Shown in pieces: positions 41,166-50,697 of a DNA stretch of 64,000 nt. Position 1 is the first letter of the stretch. Each line of letters starts with the position of its first letter. The stretch lies in assembly GCF_014898815.1 (NCBI RefSeq), contig NW_026515543.1, positions 4,836,001-4,900,000 on the forward strand, read 5' to 3'. Source of the DNA: Panonychus citri (Eukaryota > Arthropoda > Arachnida > Trombidiformes > Tetranychidae). Under the pieces are notes generated by a model, which saw only the letters and a program-made list of their open reading frames with translations, did not search any database and was not told the DNA's origin. Made by a program: the position numbers and the translations under genes.

Positions 41166-43331
41166 AATTGTAGCCAAATGGGATGATTGATGAGAGACGA
41201 TGGAAGTGGTCGGTGGATGTCGGCTTGTTAATTGAAGGTGAGAAGAAGGTCAGATCAGAGTCAAAAGTCGTTCGACCTTTGTCTCTTTTCTTGACAAGAA
41301 GAAGAACCAATTGTAGGGTGAGAGGTCGATCGACTTCTTTCCCTTATGGTTTAAACACTGATGTTATCTTGGAAAAGGTGAGAAGAGATGAGAAACATAA
41401 ATGGTAGCTGAAGATTTAATTAGTTGAATTAATTTGAAAATAGCTGAAAAGAGTAAATTAAATCAATTAGTATTGTTGTTGGTAAAGAGCACATGTAAGC
41501 TCAATGGTAGCTAATAGCTGAAGATTCATCTAAATCTTTAGATTTTAATTGTTTAATTAATTGATTGGGTTCAAAGTCGATCGACCTTGAACCCTTTCAT
41601 CTACTTAAAATAAGAGAGAAAAAGACCAACAATTAATTGATTTAATTTGAAAACACACAAAAAATGTTAATAACTAATCTTAATAATTAAGATGTTAACT
41701 GAAAGTAATGAGAAGAGTAAATGAAGTAGAAAAGAACAAATTTAAATTCTATTCTCTTTTGGTGGAAACGGAAGTTTTGATTGGTGAAGAAGGGGTGTGT
41801 TTAATAGATGGAGCCATTGTTTTATCTCCATTGGTGACTAAAGAGGTGCAAGGTTGATCAACTTTTGTCCTCTTTTAATTATTAATTTAATTAATTTTAA
41901 TTATTAATTTAATTTCTAATTTTTTCTCTAATTAGATTAATTAAGTTTTGAGCTTCATTTAGATATGAAATTTGTGGTGAAAAAGCATTAAATTGGTTGA
42001 CTCTCGATGACAAAGAAAATTTGAAGCAATTGAATTGACCAGCTCTTGTGAGTCCAAGAGACCAAGTCGCTTTGTAATTGTGGTGAAAATTGAATTTGTT
42101 TCAATTGAATTGATTGATTGAGATTCAGGTCGATCGACTTGAAACTTTAATTAGATTTTCTCTCTCGACATTAGAAATCATTGTTAATTCAATGTAAATA
42201 AGTGAAAGGTTAAGAGTTGAGCTTCTGTAGCTATTACTCTAGATGGTAATTCTAATTTCTTCCTTTTAGTTTCTTTTGTACCATAGGTAATAATAAGAGG
42301 AGATTTGAAATTGAATTGGTTGGAACGAAAATCTAACTGTGACCCAAGGTGATAGTTGATTGACCATTACCTTGTGAAAGTAAAGGCGTTAGCTTTTACA
42401 TTATTCAACTTGGAATAATGGGATAAGAGAAAGGATACAAAGTCGATTGACCTTGTTGCTTTCTAATGTTTAAATTGAAAGAATCAATTTAACAAGATGT
42501 TCCTAATAGAAATGAGATTCAGTGACTAACTAATTGATGAGATATGATTTGTGAGAATTAACTAATTGTTACAGTTAATTGTTTATGGGATTACCAAGCG
42601 GAGAATGAAATTGACTCGATCGGATCACGTTCGAAAGATCTTATAATTTGGAGCTAATGGAACTTTCCGTGCTGTTCTATCTCAATGTTACTAAGTTGCA
42701 ATTTTCCTTTTTGTTTTGTTTTAATTTAATTACGAGTTTATTAACCTGTTTTGTTTTTTGTTTTGAATTTATTCTAGAGTATCTATTGGAATAAGTAACA
42801 TTGTCCGTTTAATTATAAATCATTCGATTTGTTTAATGGAGAAGTGCTATGGTACCCAAGATGAAAGGACGCTCGTCTTTTCTTCTTGTGAGGAAAAGAG
42901 CTTTACTGGAAAACAAAATGTCGACTGACTATTTGTTTCCTGACTAGATTGTATTGACCAGTGAAAGTAAATGAGTCGATCGACTGTTTACTTTAATTGG
43001 GTCTAATCTATTGTTTGTGATGTGAATGAAAGAGAAGATTAGATATCAAATTTAGTCAACTGACCATTTGAATCAATCTTAGAGAAAACAATTGATAGTA
43101 ATTGTAATTAGTATCAATGAATATTGATTCAGTGAATCAAGAGGAGATAATTAATTATAACTAAGATGATTAATTAATCTATTGTTAGTTTGAATCGGAT
43201 GAAGGAGAGAAGATTAAATTTTAAGTATTAATCTTAATTATGCTTGGAGTTTAAGCTTTGAATAAGAGAGAGAGAGAGATAGATTAAATTAATTATTGAT
43301 TTGATGATAACTTGGGTGATGAATTAATTGA
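41166..43331 (-). other. ORF-free block of element 1 between integrase and exonuclease
   Basis: About 2.15 kb of AT-rich sequence with no frame longer than about 75 codons. It holds the densest cluster of the near-palindromic TCGAWCGA motif (seven copies, 41263-42986). A sense-strand pyrimidine-rich tract ending TTTTAAG near 41605, upstream of the exonuclease ATG, could serve as a splice acceptor for a subgenomic exonuclease mRNA. That is inference only. It could also be regulatory or insulator-like DNA. Confidence 0.5.
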
Positions 43332-43640
43332 TTAATTATCTTCATCATCTGATTTTTCTGAAATTAATGATTGAGAGTCATTGTCTTTCTGAAGATTTGT
43401 CAAATCTTCAATTTCTTGAGTTTCACCTAATGATTTTAAATTAGAGAAATTCACCATAATTTGTTTCCCTTTTAAATTAGTAATTAGAGCTGCTGAATCA
43501 AACACTTCTAATACAATGTAGTCACCTTTATAGGGTGCGGTTAACTTTTTACCTCTAAGATAATCTTGAATTTGAACGCTTAACGTGACTTTGTCACCTT
43601 TTTTGAAAGGAGGTAGAGAAGAGGGAAGAGTCAATTCTTT
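43332..43640 (-). CDS. Integrase C-terminal domain fragment (element 1)
   Basis: About 100 residues in a different frame from the integrase core, overlapping its end. The FKKGDKVTLS start and the KGDYIVLEVFDSAALI segment fit the small SH3-like C-terminal domain that follows the catalytic core in Ty3/gypsy integrases. An acidic tail ends in DDEDN. There is no ATG at the start (TTG at 43634), so it is not an independent gene. It is the continuation of pol after a one-base frame change near 43637. Confidence 0.65.
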   Translation of the reverse strand, partial: KELTLPSSLPPFKKGDKVTLSVQIQDYLRGKKLTAPYKGDYIVLEVFDSAALITNLKGKQIMVNFSNLKSLGETQEIEDLTNLQKDNDSQSLISEKSDDEDN

Positions 43641-44440
43641 GTTGCTGCTTCTCCGTCATTGATTTGTGATGCTGTTCACGAAGTTTTTGAAGATTTTCAC
43701 TTGTTGTAGCAATCGGTTGAATTTCGAATTCATTTAGTAAAGGTGTATTAGGTTCTTTTCCAAAAAGAAGATAATAGGGGCTTGTTTTTAAGCTTTCGGA
43801 ATGAGATGAGTTGTAAGCTTGAACATGATTGAGAACTTCAATGTCCCAATCCTTAGTTAACTCTGTAAACATATTGATGCGATTGCCAATGATTCCATTT
43901 AATCGTTCAATCAAACCATTTGATTGAGGCCGATAGGGGGTTGTTCTTTGATGCTTGATTTTGTACTCTTGACAAACATCAGCAAAATCTTTCGATCTGA
44001 AGCAAGGACCATTATCAGTTTGTACCACTTTAGGAGGTCCAATGAATTGAATGATGTATTTTAAAAATTTAACAGCATCTTTAGCTTCTTGATTACGATA
44101 AGTTTGAGCAAATACATATTTAGTGAAGACATCGACGGCGGTAAATAAATATTGATTTCTCAGCTTTGAAGGTTTAAATTTACCAACAATATCCATCTGG
44201 ATACGATCGAGAGGTTGATCTGGTATTGGCATAGCTTTAGGTCGATGATCATTAGTTGTTTTGTGTTTATATTTTACACAAGTTTCACAATTAATTATTT
44301 TGGATTTAATCCACTCATCCATTTGTGGAAACCAAAATACTTCCTTAATTCTCTTCGAAGTAGGTTTAAATCCGTAATGTCCTCCAATAGATTCTTCATG
44401 ATATTGTTTATAGACTTTCTCTTGTAATGAAGCGGAAGGA
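43594..44440 (-). CDS. Integrase zinc-binding and catalytic core (element 1)
   Basis: The catalytic core shows D,D-35-E: counting from the ATG at 44322, D44 (QMDIVG), D103 (QTDNG) and E139 (GLIER). Upstream of this ATG in the same frame, to about 44430, lies the His-His half of the HHCC zinc finger; the two Cys follow at NCETCVKYK. Integrase inserts the cDNA into the genome. The frame differs from that of RT-RNase H, with the switch around 44430-44445. The C-terminal domain is again in another frame. A real degenerate pol or single-base assembly deletions would both explain this. Confidence 0.85.
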
Positions 44441-46247
44441 CAATAGCAATTTTATTGTCGTTTATTTTACGATAGAGGAGACCTTGTTTTAAGATGAAAT
44501 ATCTTGTCATTAAACCTTTGTTTAATTGTTTAATTGTAGTTTTGATGAATGAATCTTTAATTTGATGCTTTTTGATTTCATTAGATTCGTTGATTTCTTG
44601 ATTCTCTTGTTCAGAGGTGACGATGAATTTTGAGACTAATTTGTCATCAATGATTTCGGGTTGACCAATTTGTTCACCAATTTCTTTAGCGATTTGTCTA
44701 ACATACATGATGTGTTCTTTTTGATTTGTTTCTTTAATTAGTTGAATATCATCTAAATCAGAATTTGTAATTGTTGAAGTTTCTTTATCTATCCAATTGG
44801 TATGATGAAGTAAACTGTGAGGACCGACATGAGGTTCATTTACCATGACATGACATTTGTCTTCGTAGGCAAATAGTAAATATTTGTAAAAATCTTCTTC
44901 ATCTATTTCTCCGATTCTTTTGTGTTTCCATTCAGAAGATCGAGAGAAACAGTCAGCAGGGTGATCGCTTCCTTTTGAGTAAACGATCTTATAATCAAAT
45001 TGAGATAAGAGGGTTGCCCATCGATGCAACCTTGCACATTTAAAATTGATTTTAGGGAGTGCACATAAAGCGCAGTGATCGCTCACGACCACGAAATGTT
45101 TACCACTCAAATAGTGTTGATATTTTAAAACTCCAATGACAACAGCAAGACATTCTTTTTCTGTTGTTGTATAAGCAATCTGATATTTAGCTAATTTCTG
45201 GCCAAAATAACTAACAGCTCTCCAATCGTTTTCATCACTTGAATTTTTATCTCTTTGCATGAGTATACCTCCAACAGCTATTGAACTTGCGTCCACCATT
45301 AATCGATGATCAGAATCAGGATTGAATTGAACTAAAAGACAATCTTTTATCAATTGATTTTTTATATATTCCCAAGCTTTCTGATGATGTTGGTTCCAGA
45401 CCCATTTTGTCTTTTTGGAACATAACTCGAATAAAATTGCAGCAACAGTAGAATAATTTTTAATGTAATTTGATAAATAATTGAAGAGGCCAAGTTGACT
45501 TTGTAGTCCTTTAATATTTTTCGGCGGTTGAAAGTTTCTTAGACGTTCGACTTTTTCAGGATCAGGGCGGACAGATTCGCCAGAGATGATGTGTCCAAGG
45601 AACTTAACTTCCTTGTGACCCCATTTACATTTGTCAGGTTGCACTTTTAAACCAATGTCTTTGATTCTTTGAAAGACTTGATTAGCATTATCAATTAGTT
45701 GATCAAATGTTTTTCCAAAGATGATAATATCATCTATATAAGCGAGGCAGCATTTGTATAACAAATTTCCAAAGACTTTGTTTACAAATTGTTGAAAGTA
45801 GGCGGGAGAATCAGCGAGTCCCATAGGTAATCTCACGTATTGATATTTACCAATTTCGGTAACAAAGGCGGTTTTTTCTCTTTCTTCTTGATGAAGCTCG
45901 ATCTGATGGAATCCTTGTGCGAAGTCGATTGTGATAAAATATTTATATCCAGCTAATGCTTGAATGTGGTCATCCACGTTCGGCATTGGATATGTTCTTG
46001 TTCTCATTAGTGAGTTTAGCTCTTTAAAAGAGGTGACTAATCGCCAATCTTTCTTACCAGGTTTTTCAACTAAGAAAGCAGGGGAACCACCATATGAATT
46101 AGATGGTTCAATGATTCCAGATTTGATTAATTCTTTAATCTTTTTATCCATTATATCTCTTTTCATTGGCCCCAAACGAAAATAATTACATCTCGGTATC
46201 GGATGAGATCCCAGATCGATTCTAATATTTACAACGTCGGCAGGTAT
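44295..46247 (-). CDS. Reverse transcriptase-RNase H (element 1)
   Basis: The open frame begins directly after the TGA that ends gag-protease and is in the same reading frame, with no ATG at its start, so it is a pol continuation. Counting from the TTG at 46175, RT shows ITIDFAQGFHQ (D84), LPMGLADSPA and the YIDD catalytic motif at 146-149. RNase H shows VDASS (D295), TTEKECLAVV (about E340), VSDHCAL (D366) and HPADCFSR (D408). It copies element RNA into DNA in particles. The last about 45 codons are read out of frame relative to the integrase that should follow. Confidence 0.9.
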   Translation of the reverse strand: MPADVVNIRIDLGSHPIPRCNYFRLGPMKRDIMDKKIKELIKSGIIEPSNSYGGSPAFLVEKPGKKDWRLVTSFKELNSLMRTRTYPMPNVDDHIQALAGYKYFITIDFAQGFHQIELHQEEREKTAFVTEIGKYQYVRLPMGLADSPAYFQQFVNKVFGNLLYKCCLAYIDDIIIFGKTFDQLIDNANQVFQRIKDIGLKVQPDKCKWGHKEVKFLGHIISGESVRPDPEKVERLRNFQPPKNIKGLQSQLGLFNYLSNYIKNYSTVAAILFELCSKKTKWVWNQHHQKAWEYIKNQLIKDCLLVQFNPDSDHRLMVDASSIAVGGILMQRDKNSSDENDWRAVSYFGQKLAKYQIAYTTTEKECLAVVIGVLKYQHYLSGKHFVVVSDHCALCALPKINFKCARLHRWATLLSQFDYKIVYSKGSDHPADCFSRSSEWKHKRIGEIDEEDFYKYLLFAYEDKCHVMVNEPHVGPHSLLHHTNWIDKETSTITNSDLDDIQLIKETNQKEHIMYVRQIAKEIGEQIGQPEIIDDKLVSKFIVTSEQENQEINESNEIKKHQIKDSFIKTTIKQLNKGLMTRYFILKQGLLYRKINDNKIAIVLPLHYKRKSINNIMKNLLEDITDLNLLRRELRKYFGFHKWMSGLNPK

Positions 46248-48815
46248 TCAGCCAAGATCGTATTTATGAAGAGAGACTGATTGATAATTGTTGAGAAAAT
46301 TTTTCATTATAGAGATTTGATGATTGTTTAAATCTTTTGAGATTCCATTGTTTAAAGTTGATTGTAAATTGCTGATTTCAACAGGAAATTCATCTCGTCT
46401 TTTATCTAATTTAGATTGTTGAATGATTTGTTGATACTGTTCTTCTGTTGTGTCGATTGCTAAAACTTCATGATGATATGTTGCTTGATGAGTTGCTTGA
46501 GTTAAAAGTTGATTTGTAGATTGATTTGATGATTGGTGGGAGTTGTATTGAGGTTGTTCTGATGCTAGTTCAAAGTCGTTCGACCTTGATCTACGATCAG
46601 AGAATGAGGTGGGAGGAACTTCTGGTTGAACATAGTCGTTCGACCTTGTTCTTCCATAAGTAGGAGAGTTAGTGGAGTTGAAAGGTTGATTTTTAGAAGA
46701 TTGTTGATGTGCTTGAATTGGTCCTTGGTGATTGGTGAAATTCGATGATTGATCCAAAAGTTGAGAACAAACTTGCGGTGATTGATAGCGCTCAGGAGAA
46801 ATATTTCTAGCTGGACCATATATTTTAGGGAATTGGGTGTGAAATAAATAGTTAAATGTGCTAGAATCGGGTATTCGAAGAGAAATTCTCATCGGTTTCC
46901 CATTTCTAGTTGGTAGCCATCCATGATTGGAAACAGCAGCCAAATTTACATTTGACCAAAACCAAAAATTCCGACCAAGAATAAATTCTTGTGGGAGATC
47001 CTCGAAAACGAAAACCTCCAAAGGATTTTGTTTATATGGATTATCCACCTGGAATTGTAATTGAGTAACACCCGTCGCTTTCACAGGTCTGTCTCTTCCA
47101 GATAAACCAAGAAAATAGTGATTAGATTGATAGACTGGTATTCTTAATTTAATTGCTGTATCTTTTCGCATCGCGGTGATACCAGCTCCAGAATCAAGAA
47201 GTGCGGTGATTTGTTTATATTCAGGATGATCAAGATTAATGATGATTTGAGGTCTCTTATAAAATACTTCAGGAGTAGATGTGATAGGTTCTAAAGGTGA
47301 ATTGATCATATAAGCTTCATGAGGAAGAATCATATTGATGTTCCTAGAACAATTTTCTGTCGCATGAGTATTTGACATGCAAATGGAACAATATACTGTA
47401 GGTGTAGGTGCGGATTGATTAATCGGCGGTGAAGAATTGTTTGATGGTTGATTGTTGTTGTTGTTATTATTATTGTTGTTGTTGTTGAATGACCTACGTT
47501 GATTTCTTTGACCTTGTGGTCGACCTTGTGGTGATCTTGAATAACTTTGATTGTTGTCTCTTCTTGGGGTTGATGATTGACTTTGATTTCTGACTCGTTG
47601 ATTGTTATTAGGAGTAGAGGCATTAGGATTTCTAGATCGGTAAGAGGAGCGTTCATTTTGATTATTTTTGTTAAAAGAATTCGAATTTGAATTCTGGTTT
47701 CTACCTCTAGAAGTAGTTGAAGCGTTTTTTCTAATTGGAGTAGAATTCTCATCAATTGATTTGTTTGCTTCGTATTTACATTTACTGTTATGAATGATTA
47801 ATTCGGAAATTAGTCGATCTAGGGTTCTAATAGTCAAATCATGTCTAATATCAAAGGCTAATTCTTCAGGCAAGAGATGAAGAATTAGAAAAAATATTGC
47901 TTCTTCAGGGATTTGAGGAACTACTAATCTAGCTGCATCGGCTAATTCATTTACATAATCGTTTGGATTAGTGTTCTTAATGAATTTTTTGGTAAACAAC
48001 TTCTCTGTTGCTTCCATCATTTCGTGTTCTCCGAAATAACTTTGTCTTAACTTAGTTAATAAGAAAGAGAAAGAAGGATGATTGTGTTTAATCTGAATCT
48101 GTTCGATCTTCTGATAGATCTTATCGGGAACTTGGGCTGAGAGAATTTGAATTGCTTGCTCATCTTTAATTCTATAGATTTTTACTCGTCTTTCTAATTT
48201 ATTGAGCCACTGGGAAAAGGTTTCTCGACTATTTTCCGCGTACTCAGAAATGATTTCTTTGTTTCTTCCTATGTAAACGGGAGGAGGAGAATAACAATGA
48301 TGTCTAAAATCACAATCTTGTCTAATAGGTAAGGGTGAGGAACAGTCATTACGACCAAGTTCATCATCACTTTGATTAATAATTGTCTCATTGATTTGGT
48401 TCTGGTGAGCGACAGGGTCAACATTGGACTCAAAGAGAGGAAAACATTTTAAATAACAATCTTGTTGATATTTGGTGAAACCTAAATCTCTTAATGTTTG
48501 TCTATCGAGAGACTTACCCAATGCATTTTCATTGAAAAGGATTCTGATGTTGTCATCAGTAATACCAAATTGACGCATCTTTTTGAAAATTTCGGGGCAT
48601 TCTAACCATTTTGGGTCGAGAAGGGTTTCTTGATTAATTTTTGAGGGGTCATCCACCGAACCAGCTACCATCGCCGCTGTAATCACTGCAGCGCGAAGAG
48701 CTTTTGTTGAGGAACCATACTCAAGGTTCTTGAGACTGATGCCAAATATGGCGCATAATTTTTCTTTGTTTTCTTTTTTGGAAGTGTATTCCCATACAGT
48801 TGATTCAGTAGACAT
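46248..48815 (-). CDS. Gag-protease (element 1)
   Basis: This 855-codon ORF has a clear ATG. An N-terminal element-specific region (about 1-180) is followed by a retrotransposon Gag capsid-like region (about 180-345, with FSQWLNKLERRVK). Then comes an Arg/Ser/Asn-rich stretch with an 11-residue polyasparagine run near 445, and one CCHC knuckle (CSICMSNTHATENC, about 475-488). A retropepsin domain has active site LLDSGAG (about 538-544) and the flap-end motif ILGRNFW. A low-complexity Gln/Ser region follows, and the ORF stops at TGA just before RT, in the same frame. Gag builds particles and the protease matures them. Two palindromic-motif copies fall inside the coding sequence and encode repeated RSND peptides. 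Confidence 0.88.
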   Translation of the reverse strand: MSTESTVWEYTSKKENKEKLCAIFGISLKNLEYGSSTKALRAAVITAAMVAGSVDDPSKINQETLLDPKWLECPEIFKKMRQFGITDDNIRILFNENALGKSLDRQTLRDLGFTKYQQDCYLKCFPLFESNVDPVAHQNQINETIINQSDDELGRNDCSSPLPIRQDCDFRHHCYSPPPVYIGRNKEIISEYAENSRETFSQWLNKLERRVKIYRIKDEQAIQILSAQVPDKIYQKIEQIQIKHNHPSFSFLLTKLRQSYFGEHEMMEATEKLFTKKFIKNTNPNDYVNELADAARLVVPQIPEEAIFFLILHLLPEELAFDIRHDLTIRTLDRLISELIIHNSKCKYEANKSIDENSTPIRKNASTTSRGRNQNSNSNSFNKNNQNERSSYRSRNPNASTPNNNQRVRNQSQSSTPRRDNNQSYSRSPQGRPQGQRNQRRSFNNNNNNNNNNNNQPSNNSSPPINQSAPTPTVYCSICMSNTHATENCSRNINMILPHEAYMINSPLEPITSTPEVFYKRPQIIINLDHPEYKQITALLDSGAGITAMRKDTAIKLRIPVYQSNHYFLGLSGRDRPVKATGVTQLQFQVDNPYKQNPLEVFVFEDLPQEFILGRNFWFWSNVNLAAVSNHGWLPTRNGKPMRISLRIPDSSTFNYLFHTQFPKIYGPARNISPERYQSPQVCSQLLDQSSNFTNHQGPIQAHQQSSKNQPFNSTNSPTYGRTRSNDYVQPEVPPTSFSDRRSRSNDFELASEQPQYNSHQSSNQSTNQLLTQATHQATYHHEVLAIDTTEEQYQQIIQQSKLDKRRDEFPVEISNLQSTLNNGISKDLNNHQISIMKNFLNNYQSVSLHKYDLG

Positions 48816-49132
48816 TGTTTTATCGTGAATAGAGATGAGGTCGCTATTTGACCAATCGAAAATAGGTGTTAGATGAAGGTGACGGTTTGTAAAATCGAGT
48901 GTAGATGAGGAGCTGAAAGATGTTGAAGGTGAAGCAATGTATTGTTGAAAAGAGTCAGTAGAAGAAGATGATTGATCTGAAAGATCTAATAATTTATAGT
49001 TGCTTGGATCAATTTTGATCGGTAATTACGCTGAAGGGCACGACACTTTTCACTCTTAGTATCGCCGTGGATACAAGAAACACGCTAACCTTGATTAAGG
49101 TCAATGTAGAGACACAAACACTTAATAAGTAA
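48816..49132 (-). other. Leader (5' UTR) of element 1
   Basis: A 317-bp stretch between the primer-binding site and the gag ATG. It has no ORF of its own; an open frame across it and the LTR is spurious. It is expected to hold packaging signals, but none is recognised. Confidence 0.5.
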
Positions 49133-49150
49133 AGGGAGGCATCTCCACCA
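49133..49150 (-). other. Candidate primer-binding site of element 1
   Basis: Two bases inside the 5' LTR the sense strand reads TGGTGGAGATGCC. It starts with TGG, as expected for pairing to a tRNA CCA end. The implied tRNA 3' end (GCATCTCCACCA) is not one I can assign. Confidence 0.6.
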
Positions 49151-49152
49151 TT

Positions 49153-49660
49153 TGTAAGGGTTGTGCTGGGGGATGTGGATAAGGCAGCCTTACAAAACCT
49201 GCAACCGAGAAAGCTACAGCCTAAGAGTAGAAATAGCGAGGACAAAGGTCGAACGACTTTTGTGCCCGGCGCTATTATCGACAAATAGATTTTGGAGCAA
49301 CTTAGATATTTATTGAGAATAGAGACAACAGTATAGATACACCTTGTAAGAATAATTATTGAGGAGACGGAAATAGGAATAGGAAAATACTGAAGAGTAA
49401 GATAAGTAATTAAGGGTAATTGACACGTGGGTATGACTAACAATGAGTATACAATGTGTGTAGAAGTAGTTGTAAGCTGAGGTATTGGTGTGTTGCTTCT
49501 CTTTTTGAGAGAGAGAAGGAACTTGTTTATATACAAGATGGAGAAAAGGTTTCTGTGGTAACAAAGGAGAAGCGGGAAAAGAGTTAATTGTTTGAGATGA
49601 TTAACTCTTTTTCTTATTGGTTAAGTATGAATGGGGGTCGATTGAGGCATTTCCCTTACA
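49153..49660 (-). repeat. 5' LTR of element 1
   Basis: The 508-bp LTR has TG...CA ends within an 8-bp inverted repeat. The sense strand has a TATATAAA box at 49526-49533 and AATAAA at 49309-49314, giving a normal U3-R-U5 order. AATG follows at 49661-49664 as the target duplication. A full copy of the near-palindromic motif is at 49243-49261. Confidence 0.95.
49526..49533 (-). promoter_or_regulatory. TATA box in 5' LTR of element 1
   Basis: TATATAAA on the minus strand, about 130 bp into the LTR. Transcription would start about 25-30 bp downstream, towards lower coordinates. The matching box in the other LTR is at 38347-38354. Confidence 0.6.
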
Positions 49661-49664
49661 AATG

Positions 49665-50264
49665 TAACAACAAAAGGATGCGGAGCAAAAAAGGATGAAG
49701 ATTCTTGAGAAATCAATAATATACTTGACTATTACAATGGTTATGATTCTTATGAGTGTAAAACCCAAATAATTTGGATGTTTGAAGAGCATTTTTTTCA
49801 TCATCAATTCTGTGTTACTATTATCATCATCATTGTAATAATACAAAAGGATTTGGGATGATTCTGTTACTTATATATAACATATAAGGTAAGGCGAGAA
49901 AAAAAAACTCTCAAAGAAAAGAAGCCAAAAAATAATTCGAGAACCTCAAATTGTAACTTTCTATTGTTGTTGATTAGAAATCGTTTGAAATAATATCATT
50001 GATTGATTTGATGATAACAATAATATTCGAGTCTCTAATGTAACCCAATCAGTTTTAATATTAGTTGGTTAAATCACTAAAAGCAATCTAATATTAATCA
50101 TCTTTTTAACACAACAATTTGATTCTCATAATTGTGGTAACCCAATATATTTAATCATCTGATATTAATTGTAACTACATATCCATGAGTTGATTGAATA
50201 TAACTGAACAAAATAGTAACTGTATTTGTTAGATTTTGTTTCACAATCAACTTTTAAATTGTTC
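49665..50264. other. Host spacer between the two retroelements
   Basis: About 600 bp of AT-rich host DNA without a gene. It is bounded by the AATG duplication of element 1 and the ATTT duplication (50265-50268) of element 2. Its composition matches the rest of the non-coding window. Confidence 0.7.
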
Positions 50265-50268
50265 ATTT

Positions 50269-50689
50269 TGTAACGTTACCGAGCGGACTTAGTTGAAAAC
50301 AAACACAATGATATAATTTTAAGGTTATATTTATTAATGATGAATTCAATAAGTTGATTGTTACAATTAAATGTTGATTAACACTGATAATTATGTTGAT
50401 ACTGTTGATCCTGATGAACTGAATTAATTCTATTACATTGGTTCGGTATTTATACTAGATGATAGGGAGCTATGAGTGAATCGGGAGATAAACGTTGATT
50501 CACCTTTTGTTGGTTATTAACGAGAAAAGGAATAGGTCTAAATATGGTATCGACCATATTTAGTTAATTAACAAAGGAAAAGAAATTAATGGTAATTAAT
50601 GAAAGGAAGTGTTCCAAATAAGGATGTTGATAGGATGTTGATGTATGGGAACTTAATTAAATGATGAAGAGGTAAAATTTATCGTTACA
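50269..50689 (-). repeat. 3' LTR of element 2
   Basis: A 421-bp LTR, identical to the right copy except for an extra TG near 50612. The sense strand has a GTATAAAT box (50448-50455) and AATAAA (50330-50335). Confidence 0.95.
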
Positions 50690-50697
50690 TTTCCCTC
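50690..50697 (-). other. Polypurine tract of element 2
   Basis: The sense strand reads GAGGGAAA directly against the 3' LTR. This is the normal place and composition for plus-strand priming. Confidence 0.7.

Larger units (their letters stand above)
38076..49262. repeat. Dispersed near-palindromic motif, consensus CAAAGTCGWTCGACCTTTG
   Basis: About a dozen copies occur in element 1: 38076-38091 (LTR), 39605-39621 (exonuclease ORF), 41263-41280, 41323-41336, 41572-41590, 41849-41867 (a TTGATCAA variant), 42127-42140, 42438-42455, 42973-42986 (non-coding block), 46571-46588 and 46632-46648 (gag), a half-diverged copy near 47519-47530, and 49243-49261 (other LTR). Copies occur in both orientations. 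The dyad symmetry suggests binding sites for a dimeric protein. I saw no copies of the core with its flanks in element 2 or in the host flanks. Confidence 0.6.
37993..49660 (-). mobile_element. Ty3/gypsy-type LTR retroelement carrying a DEDDh exonuclease ORF (element 1)
   Basis: The 11,668-bp element runs on the minus strand. Its LTRs begin TGTAAGGG and end CCCTTACA. It is flanked by AATG on both sides (37989-37992 and 49661-49664), a 4-bp target duplication. In transcription order: 5' LTR (49153-49660), primer-binding site, leader, gag-protease, RT-RNase H, integrase, integrase C-terminal domain, about 2.1 kb without ORFs, a 0.9-kb-codon-class extra ORF (883 codons) ending 32 bp before the 3' LTR, a G-rich polypurine-like tract, and the 3' LTR (37993-38481). 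Domain order RT-RH-IN and the YIDD active site place it in Ty3/gypsy. Pol is interrupted (one TGA, two frame changes), yet gag and the extra ORF are intact. Confidence 0.93.

Noticed and set aside
47330..47755. Second open frame inside gag of element 1
   Set aside because: Shadow frame of the Asn/Arg/Gln-rich gag region.
49009..49536. Open frame of 175 codons across the element 1 LTR and leader
   Set aside because: It is LTR and leader sequence read through, with a similar frame in the other LTR (37773-38357). It has no protein features.
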